Under the pieces are notes generated by a model, which searched no databases, was not told where the DNA came from, and saw only the letters and a program-made list of their open reading frames with translations. A stretch of DNA of 64,000 nt from Arthrobacter sp. EpRS71 (GTDB lineage Bacteria > Actinomycetota > Actinomycetes > Actinomycetales > Micrococcaceae): contig NZ_LNUV01000003.1 of assembly GCF_001512285.1 (NCBI RefSeq), positions 780,059 to 844,058 on the forward strand. Reading direction: 5' to 3'. Positions 36,746-45,248 of this stretch are shown here, piece after piece. A program made the position numbers and the translations under genes. Position 1 is the first letter of the stretch. Every line of letters begins with the position of its first letter.

Positions 36746-37684
36746 ATGTACGTCGTCACAGGAGCAGGGCCCGTGGGATACACGGTCGCCGAACAACTGG
36801 CCGGGCAGGGTCACCAAGTACGCATTTTGACTCGCTCAGGCAGCGGACCGGACCACCCCCTGGTGGAGCGCATGCGCGTGGATGCCGCCGATCCCGAGCG
36901 GCTCACCGAAGCGGTGTCAGGTGCCGCGGCGGTCTTCCACTGCATCCACGGATCGGCCTACCGTGCAGCGTCGTGGGCCGCCGAACTCCCCCGGGCCGAG
37001 CAAGTGGTGATGGATGCCGCGGCAGCCGCGGGCGCCGTCGTCGTCTTCCCTGAAAGTCTCTACTCGTACAGCGAGCCTGACCGCATGATGACCGAAGCAA
37101 GTCCCCGGACAGCCACCGGCGGCAAGCGCGGCATCCGGACCGCACTACTGGCAGCCCGGCAGGCGCATGCCGCCAACACCGTCAGCGTTGTTGCCGGCGA
37201 CTTCTTCGGACCGCGCGTGAAGATGGCACATGCCGGAGAACGGATGGTGACACCCATCCTGGCGGGCAAGGCAGTGCAGTTCATCGGGTCCATCAACCAG
37301 CCGCATTCCTTCACGTACGTCCCGGACCTGGCCGCCGCCATGATCGCAGCAGCACAGCAACCCGAACTATGGAACACCGTGCTGCACGCCCCCACAGGCC
37401 CCGCCGTCACGCAGCGGGACATGGCCGCAGCGCATGCAGAGGCCGCCGGCGTTGCTGCACCCAAGGTGAGCGCGGTGCCCGGATGGGTGTTGCGGGTGGC
37501 GGGCATTTTCTCCACGGACATGCGCGAGCTCGCCGAATTGCTATACCAGTTTGAGCGCCCGTTCGTAATGGATTCCTCGCAGAGCCAGAAGCTTCTGGGC
37601 CTCGAGCCGACTCCTTTGGCGGAAGCTGCTGAAGCAACCGTGACGTGGTGGCGCGGCGCCGTTCAAGTAGGCGCGGGAGGCTAG
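36746..37684 (+). CDS. NAD-dependent epimerase/dehydratase family protein
   Basis: 312 residues, Rossmann fold starting MYVVTGAGPVGYTVAEQLAG (GxGxxG at 6-11). An extended-SDR build with YSYSEPDRM in the active-site region in place of the classical YxxxK, so atypical. GAAGGA ribosome binding site fixes the ATG. The TetR neighbour and twin operators suggest induction by a toxic compound. The 3' end overlaps the debris of the next region. Confidence 0.82.
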   Translation: MYVVTGAGPVGYTVAEQLAGQGHQVRILTRSGSGPDHPLVERMRVDAADPERLTEAVSGAAAVFHCIHGSAYRAASWAAELPRAEQVVMDAAAAAGAVVVFPESLYSYSEPDRMMTEASPRTATGGKRGIRTALLAARQAHAANTVSVVAGDFFGPRVKMAHAGERMVTPILAGKAVQFIGSINQPHSFTYVPDLAAAMIAAAQQPELWNTVLHAPTGPAVTQRDMAAAHAEAAGVAAPKVSAVPGWVLRVAGIFSTDMRELAELLYQFERPFVMDSSQSQKLLGLEPTPLAEAAEATVTWWRGAVQVGAGG

Positions 37685-37920
37685 AGGCCGTCGTCGTAAT
37701 TCCAGTGCTCCTGCCAGCGCCAATCGATGGGCTCGCTGAGGCGCTGGTACCGGATGTCGGTGGACAGGCGCATGGTGCCGTTGGGGTCGGCATTGTCCAG
37801 GGCCGCGTGGACAATATGCGCCGAGTGGACCACCACGTCACCAACCTCGTAATCGGTCACGAGCCACCGGGCGTCCCGCTCGTCCGCCAGCCCGGGGAGG
37901 TCCGCAGTGATGGAGGCGGC
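37681..37920 (-). pseudogene. C-terminal fragment of a phytanoyl-CoA dioxygenase-like gene
   Basis: About 80 codons, with VVHSAHIVHAALDN and MRLSTDIRYQRLSEPIDW, which are the distal iron-binding His and the Arg that binds 2-oxoglutarate in PhyH-type oxygenases. The first two-thirds of the domain, with the HxD motif, is missing. On its 5' side it runs straight into an AraC fragment on the other strand, so it is a relic of a rearrangement. Confidence 0.65.
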
Positions 37921-37921
37921 C

Positions 37922-38053
37922 GGCATCTTTGGCTACGACGATCCCGCTTACTTCAGCCGACTCTTTACCAAGAAGACCGGGTCCTCGCCAAGCGGGTTCC
38001 GGCGGGAACACCAGCGTGCTGACCCAGCGAAGCAGCACACGTGGGATGTCTGA
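37922..38053 (+). pseudogene. C-terminal fragment of an AraC family regulator
   Basis: Translates as GIFGYDDPAYFSRLFTKKTG, then SSPSGFRREHQ and a stop after 43 codons. This is the second helix-turn-helix end of AraC/XylS regulators (GF-x-D-x-x-YFSRxFKKxxGxxPxxFR). No AraC sequence precedes it, so the gene is truncated. Together with the abutting dioxygenase piece this marks a deletion scar; such pairs (AraC regulator beside a PhyH-like gene) are common in sugar loci. Confidence 0.7.
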
Positions 38054-38190
38054 AAATGTTCGAATCATGGATTTCCTGATGGCTGGCTGAAACGCTGGAT
38101 GGAGTGCACAGGACGCCTCCGGAAACGTCCCCGCAGCACGAATAACACTCCTGGAAACACCCCACGGGACACTCAATGAGGAGATCTTCC

Positions 38191-40206
38191 ATGTCCACTT
38201 TCGCCATCAATCGTCGTCAATTGCTGCAGACCGGAGGAATCGGCGGACTGGCCGTAGCACTGTCGGCAATGTCCTCCGGCACCGCACAGGCCACGCCAAA
38301 GATGCAGACCGCAGGGGTTCCGCAGATCACCGACCTTGGACCCGCCGTCGTTCAGTTTTCCCTCATGAGTTCGCTGCTGGTGGGCGACACCGTCTACATC
38401 GGGTCCCGCAACCTGAACCCGGTACGGGTGATTGGATACCACCTCCCCACCGGCACCATCACGTCACGGACAGACCTCGGCTCCGGGTACAGCATCCAGG
38501 CTTTGGCCGCAGATCCCACCGGACGCTACCTGTACGCAGGCGTGCTGCGTGACGGAATCGATGGAAAGCCGAACCTGTACCGCTGGGACCTCAGCACTCC
38601 CAACGTGCCGGCAGTGGGCGTGGGCGAAACCGGAGACCGCGACATCCGGGCCCTGGCCGTGGCCCCTGACGGAAAGGTCTACCTTGCCGGCGGAGGGCTC
38701 ACCTCCAAGGCACCCTCCCTGTGGGAATTCGATCCCGCCACGAATGCCATGACCAGCTGGGGCATACCTGACCCCGGAGCCACCATTGCCCAAGCTGTGG
38801 CCGCCACTGCCAGCCACGTGTATTTCGGCACGGGCAGCACGCTGGGAGGCGGCAACGGATCAAGTCCCGGCCGCCTGTTCGCCTTCGACCGGACCACGAA
38901 GGCGTCCACGAATATCCTCCCGGCGGAAGTAGCAACCGGCGTCTCGGTCACCTCCCTCAGCGTGCTGAACGGGCAGCTCGGGGTGGGGGTCAAGGGCCCC
39001 GGTAAGTCCGTGCTGATCAACCTTGCCAGCCACGCCCAGTACACCATCATCGCCAAGACCGGTGTGATGTTCAGGCAATTGGGCAACGACGTGTTCTTCG
39101 TCAAGGAACCGGGCGTGTGGTCCTACAACATGGTCACCAAGAAGATCACCCAAATCCTCACGGAAGATGTGGGGGCCATGTGGGGCCTGGATGTCTACGG
39201 CAGCAAGGCGCTCACAGTGTCTTCCTATGACGTCATTGAGATAGATCCCGTGGCGAAGACCGCCGTCAAGCATGACCTCCAACAGGCCGGGGCGCCGGGC
39301 GGACCTCAGCTATGCATGGGCCTCGCTGCGGGTGCCGGGGACGTTTATGTGGGCGGCACCGGAACCATTGCCCGGCACCAACTGGCCACGGAACAGGTGT
39401 CCTATCTCCGGGCAACAGGTGAAGCCAAGGACGCCGTGATCGTAGGCGGTGTCCTCTACACGGGCCAGTACAACTCGCGGGGAATCTACGCCTACGACCC
39501 CACCACCGGGCAGCTTCCCTATCAAGTGGCTGCGCTCCCGGCCGGACAGAACCGTCCCCTGGATGTCTGCTGGGATGCCGTCAACGGCCTGGTCATAGCC
39601 GGGGCCCAGAACGACACCGGCGGTGGCGGCTGCTTCGCCGCCTACAAGCCTTCCACCACGCAGGTCATCACCAAGGTCAACCCGATCGATGCCCTCCAGA
39701 TGGTCCGTGCCGTGGCGACCAAGGACGGAATGGCCTACCTGGGTGGCGACAACATCTACGCCTCAGGTCCCCGCAGCACCGTGGTGGCGTGGGACCCTGT
39801 GGCGAACCAGGAGTTGTGGCGCCTGGATCCAGGGCAGCCTCAGGGCATTGCGGCCATGGCGATCCATGGCAAATTCCTTTACGGCATGTCCCGCAGGGCC
39901 GCCGGCCTGTTCGTGATCGATCTGGATACCCGGCAGGTGGTTCATCGGGGAGACCTGAGCGCGGTGTGCACGGACTTCGGAGCTCTTCAGGTCAGCCGCG
40001 GGATGGTCTACGGCGTCTCCGACACCACGGTGTTCCGCATCGATCCGATCACTTTCGCCGTCTCGGTTGTTGTTGCTGACATCAACGGCGGTTGGTACAG
40101 CGGACCGCACATCACGGCGGACGAGGACGGCTTGCTCTATACGCTGCGCGGCCCGAACCTTGTCCGGATTGACGATCAGCAGGCCATGCAAACCATGCGG
40201 CGTTAG
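38191..40206 (+). CDS. Tat-exported beta-propeller protein
   Basis: 671 residues. N-terminal twin-arginine signal (NRRQLLQTGGIGG, hydrophobic stretch, AQA cleavage near 33). The GAGGAG site before the ATG at 38191 selects this start over the in-frame ATG 15 bases earlier. The mature protein consists of repeating four-strand blades (VYIGSRN, LYRWDL, VYLAGGG, VYFGTGST, IYAYDPTTG and so on), probably a seven- or eight-bladed PQQ/Kelch-like propeller. Secreted and folded before export. Possibly a sugar-polymer-binding protein or lyase near the sulfatase cluster. Ends two bases before a 66-bp palindromic repeat. Confidence 0.8.
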   Translation: MSTFAINRRQLLQTGGIGGLAVALSAMSSGTAQATPKMQTAGVPQITDLGPAVVQFSLMSSLLVGDTVYIGSRNLNPVRVIGYHLPTGTITSRTDLGSGYSIQALAADPTGRYLYAGVLRDGIDGKPNLYRWDLSTPNVPAVGVGETGDRDIRALAVAPDGKVYLAGGGLTSKAPSLWEFDPATNAMTSWGIPDPGATIAQAVAATASHVYFGTGSTLGGGNGSSPGRLFAFDRTTKASTNILPAEVATGVSVTSLSVLNGQLGVGVKGPGKSVLINLASHAQYTIIAKTGVMFRQLGNDVFFVKEPGVWSYNMVTKKITQILTEDVGAMWGLDVYGSKALTVSSYDVIEIDPVAKTAVKHDLQQAGAPGGPQLCMGLAAGAGDVYVGGTGTIARHQLATEQVSYLRATGEAKDAVIVGGVLYTGQYNSRGIYAYDPTTGQLPYQVAALPAGQNRPLDVCWDAVNGLVIAGAQNDTGGGGCFAAYKPSTTQVITKVNPIDALQMVRAVATKDGMAYLGGDNIYASGPRSTVVAWDPVANQELWRLDPGQPQGIAAMAIHGKFLYGMSRRAAGLFVIDLDTRQVVHRGDLSAVCTDFGALQVSRGMVYGVSDTTVFRIDPITFAVSVVVADINGGWYSGPHITADEDGLLYTLRGPNLVRIDDQQAMQTMRR

Positions 40207-40207
40207 C

Positions 40208-40273
40208 CCCATGTAAGTTGCAGCAGATGTCGTTCTGAGCCCTCAAAACGACATCTGCTGCTACCCAGTTGGG
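40208..40273. repeat. 66-bp palindromic element at a convergent gene junction
   Basis: Left arm 40208-40239, right arm 40242-40273, 2-base centre. The inner 19 bp pair with one mismatch (CAGCAGATGTCGTTCTGAG); the outer ends are imperfect. Same length and layout as the element at 13028-13093 and similar sequence (CCCAACT-GG-TAGCAG outer end, GTCGTTYTGAG inner end). It begins one base after the beta-propeller stop and encodes the last three codons and the TAG stop of the ROK gene on the minus strand. Confidence 0.88.
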
Positions 40274-41397
40274 CTGGCCGTGAACAAGCCGGCCAGCACG
40301 GAGCACGCAGCACCCCGGGCCAGGGCCACAGGATCTGCAATGGCTGCATCAAACAGTGGAGGCGGAGTGTTGGCGTGAAGGTACTGACTCATAAACGCGT
40401 GCTTGGTCTGCTCGGCGAACGTCCCCAGATGAGCTTCGGGCGCGAAGCCCACCACCACCTGCTCGGGCCCGAGGACCTTGGCGGCGTTGGCCATGCCAAT
40501 ACCCAGATGCACGGCGGCGTCGGCAATCAGGCTGGAATCGACGTCGGGGTCTATCTGCCGGTTCTGGCCGTTTCGCTCCAGCTCCTGCTGCATGCCCCAC
40601 AGGCTGCCGCGGGTTTCACAGCAATCTTCGGCTCCGCAGTGGCAGGGCCTGGCCGGTCCGGGTCCGGTGATCGCACGCGAATGGGCGAAGCCGCCCGCCG
40701 CGCCGTTGAAGCCGCGCTGGATGCGGCCTTCAATCACGACGGCGGCCCCCAAGCTGGTGCCGACGCTGAAGATGAGCATTTCGCGACCTTTGAAAACGTC
40801 GTCGAACAGCAAACCGCGTGCGTAGGCGTTGACGAAACTGTCCACGACGACGGCTTGGCCCACAGCCTCTTCAAGAAGCATTTGGAATGTGATGTCAGTC
40901 CAGCCCATCGCCCCGCTATGCCGCACCAGACCACCGGCTTGATCCACCACGCCGGAAACGGCTGCGCCCACCCCGATCAGCCTGGACTCCATCTGCCCTG
41001 CCGCGGATCGAACAGCCCGGGCAGCGGCCGCTGCCGCCTCGTCGGGCTCGGTGGATGCCAACGGCTCGCTGTGCGTTGCCACCACGTCACCGCGCAAATC
41101 GACCACGACGGCGTGTGCCTCCGTGGCGGACAGTCTCACCCCAGCTGCGAAGACGCCTTCGCGCCCCAGCTCCAGGAGACGCGCCGGACGGCCACCCGTG
41201 CTGGGCGCAATCTCGGTTTCCACCAGCAGCCCGGAGTGGACCAGCTTGCCGGTGATCCCGGTGACGCTGGCTGCGCTCAAACCGGTTTGGATCGTGATTT
41301 TGGCGCGGGATACCGGCGCCTGTGTGCGGACGATGTCCAGCACCAGGGCCTCGTTGATCTCGCGGATCAGCGCCTTGCTGCCTGCGCGTGGCTTCAT
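40261..41397 (-). CDS. ROK family transcriptional regulator
   Basis: 378 residues. N-terminal HTH (ALVLDIVRTQAPVSRAKI, GLSAASVTGITGKLV), then the sugar-kinase-like ROK domain with the zinc motif CHCGAEDCCETRG. AGGAG before the ATG at 41397 and the position of the HTH favour this start over longer forms to 41502. ROK repressors such as NagC and Mlc sense amino sugars or their phosphates, which fits the NagB-containing operon that it faces. Its stop codon is supplied by the palindromic element. Confidence 0.88.
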   Translation of the reverse strand: MKPRAGSKALIREINEALVLDIVRTQAPVSRAKITIQTGLSAASVTGITGKLVHSGLLVETEIAPSTGGRPARLLELGREGVFAAGVRLSATEAHAVVVDLRGDVVATHSEPLASTEPDEAAAAAARAVRSAAGQMESRLIGVGAAVSGVVDQAGGLVRHSGAMGWTDITFQMLLEEAVGQAVVVDSFVNAYARGLLFDDVFKGREMLIFSVGTSLGAAVVIEGRIQRGFNGAAGGFAHSRAITGPGPARPCHCGAEDCCETRGSLWGMQQELERNGQNRQIDPDVDSSLIADAAVHLGIGMANAAKVLGPEQVVVGFAPEAHLGTFAEQTKHAFMSQYLHANTPPPLFDAAIADPVALARGAACSVLAGLFTASPTG

Positions 41398-41487
41398 AGC
41401 TCGTGGCTCCTGTTGTTGCGTCGCAAGGGATCTCCCCCATTCTGGCATCCGCGGTCCGGATGTCTTCACACTCTCCATTGTACTTAC

Positions 41488-41504
41488 TTTAGTCATTGAC
41501 AAAA
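41488..41504. promoter_or_regulatory. candidate ROK operator overlapping a -35 element
   Basis: TTTAGTCA-T-TGACAAAA, imperfect palindrome (7 of 8 pairs), between the divergent ROK gene and hydroxyacid dehydrogenase. It includes TTGACA (41496-41501), a consensus -35 for the plus-strand operon, so binding would block that promoter. The first gene's ATG is 30 bases downstream, without a visible ribosome binding site. Confidence 0.5.
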
Positions 41505-41531
41505 GATATTGAAGCTGGCAATCTCGGTCTC

Positions 41532-42578
41532 ATGAACATCAACAAAGGCGTTGCATCACCCTCCTCGCCCCCCACAGCACCCCGGCTGCGGATCCTGCTG
41601 AGCATCCCGGACGCCGAACGGGCAGCGTTCATCACTCCCGAAACCCGCACTGCCCTCGGCGAGCTGGGCGACATCACTGAAATCGCCCCCGCCGAACTCC
41701 AGTCCTTGGATACTTTCGCGGCGGCCGCCGCAGACAAGGATGCGTTCATCACCGCGTGGGGATTCCCCCGGCTCGACGCCGAACACTTGGCAGCGGCGCC
41801 GAACCTCAAGTGCGTCGTCCATGCAGCGTCTTCGCTGCACGCCCTGGTCAGCGACGACTTCTGGGCCGCCGGCATCCCCATCTCCCAGGCGGGCGCGGCC
41901 ATGGCACCGGCCGTCGCGGAACTGTCGCTGACCTTCACGCTGAATCTCCTCCGCCGTGTGCACCTGCTCGATCACAGCCTCCGGACGGGGGCCAGTTGGG
42001 ACGACGCCCGCAACGTCAGCAGGGCCCGCGAAATCTCCGGGGCCCGCATCGGAGTAGTTGGAGCGTCCAGGACAGGACGCCGCTACATCGACGCCTGCCT
42101 GGCACTCGGCGCCAAGATGTCCGTCTACGACCCCTACATTCCCGCCGGAGATCCCCTCGCGGCCCACTCAGCAACCCTGCACGATCTGCTGGCCGACAGT
42201 GATGTGGTGGCTATCCATGCTCCGGCCACTCCGGAAACCGAAGGTCTCATCAGTGCCGCCGAACTTGCCCTGCTTCCGGACGGGGCCGCGTTGGTAAACA
42301 CCGCCCGCTCCACCATCGTGGACATGGAAGCCCTCTACAAAGAGGTCCGCTCGGGCCGGATTGATGCAGCGCTGGACGTCTTCGACCACGAGCCCCTGCC
42401 CACGGACAACCCCTGGCGTTCGCTGCCCAACGTGCTCCTGACGCCCCACCTCGGAGGGGCCACCGTGGACTCCAGGCGCCGGGCCGGCGCCATTGTGGTT
42501 GACGAACTCCGCCGCTTCATCAACGGCGAACCCCTGGAACACGCCCTCACCCGCACCGACCTCGAACGAATGGGCTGA
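41532..42578 (+). CDS. D-2-hydroxyacid dehydrogenase family protein
   Basis: 348 residues; NAD domain with IGVVGASRTGRRYIDACLAL, then VNTARSTIVDMEAL and PNVLLTPHLGGATVDSRRR holding the catalytic Arg and His. Same subgroup as the protein at 14452. NAD-dependent oxidation of a hydroxy acid or reduction of a keto acid. First gene of the sulfatase operon, 2 bp before the sulfatase. The start at 41532 is the first ATG; a TTG at 41496 is possible. Confidence 0.85.
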   Translation: MNINKGVASPSSPPTAPRLRILLSIPDAERAAFITPETRTALGELGDITEIAPAELQSLDTFAAAAADKDAFITAWGFPRLDAEHLAAAPNLKCVVHAASSLHALVSDDFWAAGIPISQAGAAMAPAVAELSLTFTLNLLRRVHLLDHSLRTGASWDDARNVSRAREISGARIGVVGASRTGRRYIDACLALGAKMSVYDPYIPAGDPLAAHSATLHDLLADSDVVAIHAPATPETEGLISAAELALLPDGAALVNTARSTIVDMEALYKEVRSGRIDAALDVFDHEPLPTDNPWRSLPNVLLTPHLGGATVDSRRRAGAIVVDELRRFINGEPLEHALTRTDLERMG

Positions 42579-42580
42579 AA

Positions 42581-43927
42581 ATGCGCAACATCCTCCTGAT
42601 CCATTGCCACGATCTGGGCCGCTTCCTGGGCACCTATGGAGTGGAGACTGTCTCCACACCCAACCTGGACGCCCTGGCAGATGAATCCACCCTCTTCGAA
42701 CAGGCCTTCGCCACGGCCCCGCACTGCAGCCCTGCCCGCGCCTCACTGTTCACCGGGACGTATCCGCAGAGCAACGGGGTCCTCGGGCTGACGCACGAGC
42801 CCTTCAGTTGGGACCTCACAGAACCGAAAGACCACATCGCCTACAGGTTGAAATCGGCCGGCTATCAGACCGAACTGGTTGGCGTGCACCATGAATCCCG
42901 GGTCCTGGCCGACGACGTGGTGGCCAGCAGGCTTGGCTTCGACCGTGCCCGTACGGGAGGTGCGCGGGACGTCGTCGTACATCGCGCCACTGACGCACTG
43001 CGTCGGATGTCCGGCAGCGACCGTCCCTTCTACCTGCAGGTGGGCTTCACGGAACCGCACCGCGTGCCGTCCGAACGGGACCGCCCAGGCGTCATGGGAT
43101 TCCTGGCCGACGGCGTGAACCCGGACGTCTCCCGGGGGCACACAGTCCCTGCCCACCTGGTGGACAACGAGGGCGCCCGCGAGGAAATCGCCGAACTGCA
43201 GGGCGCTGTGAAGCACATGGACGAAGGCGTGGGCAGCATTCTCGCGGAACTCGAATCGTTGGGCCTCCGAGACCGGACACTGGTGCTGTTCACCACCGAC
43301 CACGGCCTTGCGCTGCCCCGCGCCAAATGCACCCTGTACGACGCCGGACTGGGCGTTGCGCTGATGCTCCGCCACCCCGGCAACGCGGCTTGGTCCGGGA
43401 AACGCGTGACGGACATCGTCAGCCACGTGGACGTCCTGCCCACCTTGCTGGAGCTGGCCGGACTGCCGCTCCCGGAAGGCCTCGCCGGGGCCAGCCTGCG
43501 TCCGGCCGTCGAAGCAGGAGAGGCTCCGCGAAGCCACTGCTTCAGCCAATTGAGTTATCACACGTATTACGACCCCAAGCGGTCAGTGCGGACATCCACG
43601 CACAAGCTGATCGTCAACTTCTCCAACGCACCACGCGCCATGGATCCCACCCAATCCTGGATTCACCGCAGCCTGCCGGCAGACCTTGGCGGGCCAACCA
43701 TCGGCACCAGCCCGGCGCTGGAACTCTACGACCTCAGGGTGGATCCAGAGGAACTGGACAACATCGCCGGCCAGCCGGAGCAGTCGGAGATCCTCAGGGA
43801 TCTCTCCGCAACCCTTTTCGACTGGATGCGGGAATGCGGCGATCCCCTCCTTACCGCCCCCGTAGCAGCCAGCCGCCACAACCTCGCCCTCGACGCGATC
43901 CACGAAGCCACCCTCACCCGAAAGTAG
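42581..43927 (+). CDS. cytoplasmic sulfatase, N-sulfoglucosamine sulfohydrolase-like
   Basis: 448 residues, no signal peptide. The signature CSPARASLFTGTYPQSNGV puts the formylglycine-forming Cys at residue 49 (CxPxR) and contains the QxNGxxGLxH pattern typical of heparan N-sulfatases. Metal ligands include Asp11 and Asp240/His241 in TTDHGLALPRAK, with KCTLYDAGLGVALMLR after it. Requires an FGE-type maturase, not in the window. Removes sulfate from a sugar or amino sugar already inside the cell. Operon with an importer and NagB supports glucosamine derivatives; actual substrate not proven. Confidence 0.88.
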   Translation: MRNILLIHCHDLGRFLGTYGVETVSTPNLDALADESTLFEQAFATAPHCSPARASLFTGTYPQSNGVLGLTHEPFSWDLTEPKDHIAYRLKSAGYQTELVGVHHESRVLADDVVASRLGFDRARTGGARDVVVHRATDALRRMSGSDRPFYLQVGFTEPHRVPSERDRPGVMGFLADGVNPDVSRGHTVPAHLVDNEGAREEIAELQGAVKHMDEGVGSILAELESLGLRDRTLVLFTTDHGLALPRAKCTLYDAGLGVALMLRHPGNAAWSGKRVTDIVSHVDVLPTLLELAGLPLPEGLAGASLRPAVEAGEAPRSHCFSQLSYHTYYDPKRSVRTSTHKLIVNFSNAPRAMDPTQSWIHRSLPADLGGPTIGTSPALELYDLRVDPEELDNIAGQPEQSEILRDLSATLFDWMRECGDPLLTAPVAASRHNLALDAIHEATLTRK

Positions 43928-43932
43928 TCACC

Positions 43933-45219
43933 ATGTTTACTCGAAAAATGCGCACCGCCACTTTGGCCACAGCCGTGGTCGTTACCGCTGCTTTGACCCT
44001 CACCGCTTGCGGTTCTTCTGGTTCGTCAACGTCCGACGGCGGCCAGGCCACCGGCAAGGTGACGCTCTGGATGTACCCCGTCATCAAGGACGAGACCGCC
44101 AGCAAGAAGTTCTGGCAGGACACTGAGGCAAGCTTCGAGACGGCCAACCCTGGAATCGACCTGACCATCGAGCTCCAGACGTTCGACAAGCGGGACGCCC
44201 AGATCTCGGCGGCGCTTGCCGCCGGCTCGGGACCCGACGTCGTACTTATTACGCCTGACCAAGCAGCCACGTACCGTAACGTGCGCGGGCTGCTGCCGGT
44301 GGATAAGGCGGTTGAGCAGGACAAGGACAGCTTCTATCCCGGCACGCTGGAGGCCGCGACGTTCGACGACGAAGTATTCGGCGTTCCGCTGTTCCAGAAC
44401 ATCAACACCACCGCTTACAACACCAAGATCTTCGCGGACGCAGGCGTGCCGCTGCCCAAGACCTGGGATGACCTGCGCAGCGCGGCGCCGGTTCTGGCGA
44501 AGAAGGGCGTCGCCGTGATGGACTACGCCGGAAGCCCCGAGCAGACGCTCAACCTGTCCTTCTATCCGCTGCTGTGGCAGGCCGGCGGAACGGTTTTCAC
44601 CGATGACGCCAAGGACATCGCCTTCGATTCAGAGGCCGGTGTTTCGGCACTGCAGTTACTGATTGACCTGAAGAAGCTCGGCGGGCTACCCGCGGATGCA
44701 GCCACCGATGGACCCAAAGTTGAAGGTGCTCCGATCGCCACCGGCAAGGCCGCGATGCGGGCCACCACGTCGTTGCCGGAATTGAAGCAGATGCGTGCCG
44801 CGCTCGGAGCCGAAAACGTTGCACTGGGCGCTCCGTTGCAAGGCAAAGTCCAGGCGACCTACGGCAACCCCGGTTTGCTGGCACTGACCTCCATCAACAA
44901 GAAGGAAAACCGGGACGCCGCCTACAAGGTGATGAGTTACTTGAGCTCGGCCGAGTCCCAGAAGGCCCTCAATGCCGCCGCGGGAAACCTCCCCACCCGG
45001 ACCGACGCCGCAGCTTTGGGCACCGACCCGGACTCCTTGGCCATGGCAGAAGCTTTGAAGACCGCCAACCCCGGCGAATCCTCACCTGTTGCACGCCAGG
45101 TCATGGGTGCCCTCGCTCCGAACATCCAGGCCGCCCTCCGCGGTGATGTCACCGCCAAGGAAGCCCTTGACCGTGCAGCCACGGAAGCCCGCGGCATCCT
45201 GCAGCGCTCGGCATCCTAA
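43933..45219 (+). CDS. ABC sugar importer, lipoprotein solute-binding protein
   Basis: 428 residues, signal peptide with lipobox LTAC (Cys26). Mature part has the family-1 binding-protein pattern (KVTLWMYPVIKDETASKKFW, VVLITPDQAATYRNV, VPLFQNINTTAYNTKIF, TWDDLRSAAPVLAKKG). ATG at 43933 is used because the signal peptide starts there. Likely binds the sulfated saccharide that the neighbouring sulfatase acts on. Confidence 0.92.
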   Translation: MFTRKMRTATLATAVVVTAALTLTACGSSGSSTSDGGQATGKVTLWMYPVIKDETASKKFWQDTEASFETANPGIDLTIELQTFDKRDAQISAALAAGSGPDVVLITPDQAATYRNVRGLLPVDKAVEQDKDSFYPGTLEAATFDDEVFGVPLFQNINTTAYNTKIFADAGVPLPKTWDDLRSAAPVLAKKGVAVMDYAGSPEQTLNLSFYPLLWQAGGTVFTDDAKDIAFDSEAGVSALQLLIDLKKLGGLPADAATDGPKVEGAPIATGKAAMRATTSLPELKQMRAALGAENVALGAPLQGKVQATYGNPGLLALTSINKKENRDAAYKVMSYLSSAESQKALNAAAGNLPTRTDAAALGTDPDSLAMAEALKTANPGESSPVARQVMGALAPNIQAALRGDVTAKEALDRAATEARGILQRSAS

Positions 45220-45248
45220 GCCCGGCCCCACCACCGATTGGTCACCCC

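Noticed and set aside
37645..38022. 125-codon frame as an intact gene
   Set aside because: It overlaps the end of the NAD-epimerase in another frame; the real signal is the AraC fragment in a different frame, which is truncated.
40261..41397. ROK protein as a glucosamine kinase supplying NagB
   Set aside because: It has an N-terminal DNA-binding domain and the zinc motif of ROK repressors, so it is called a regulator; a kinase must be elsewhere.
43327..45219. Longer start for the binding protein at 43.9 kb
   Set aside because: The extra N-terminal part overlaps the sulfatase in another frame; the lipoprotein signal peptide begins at 43933.
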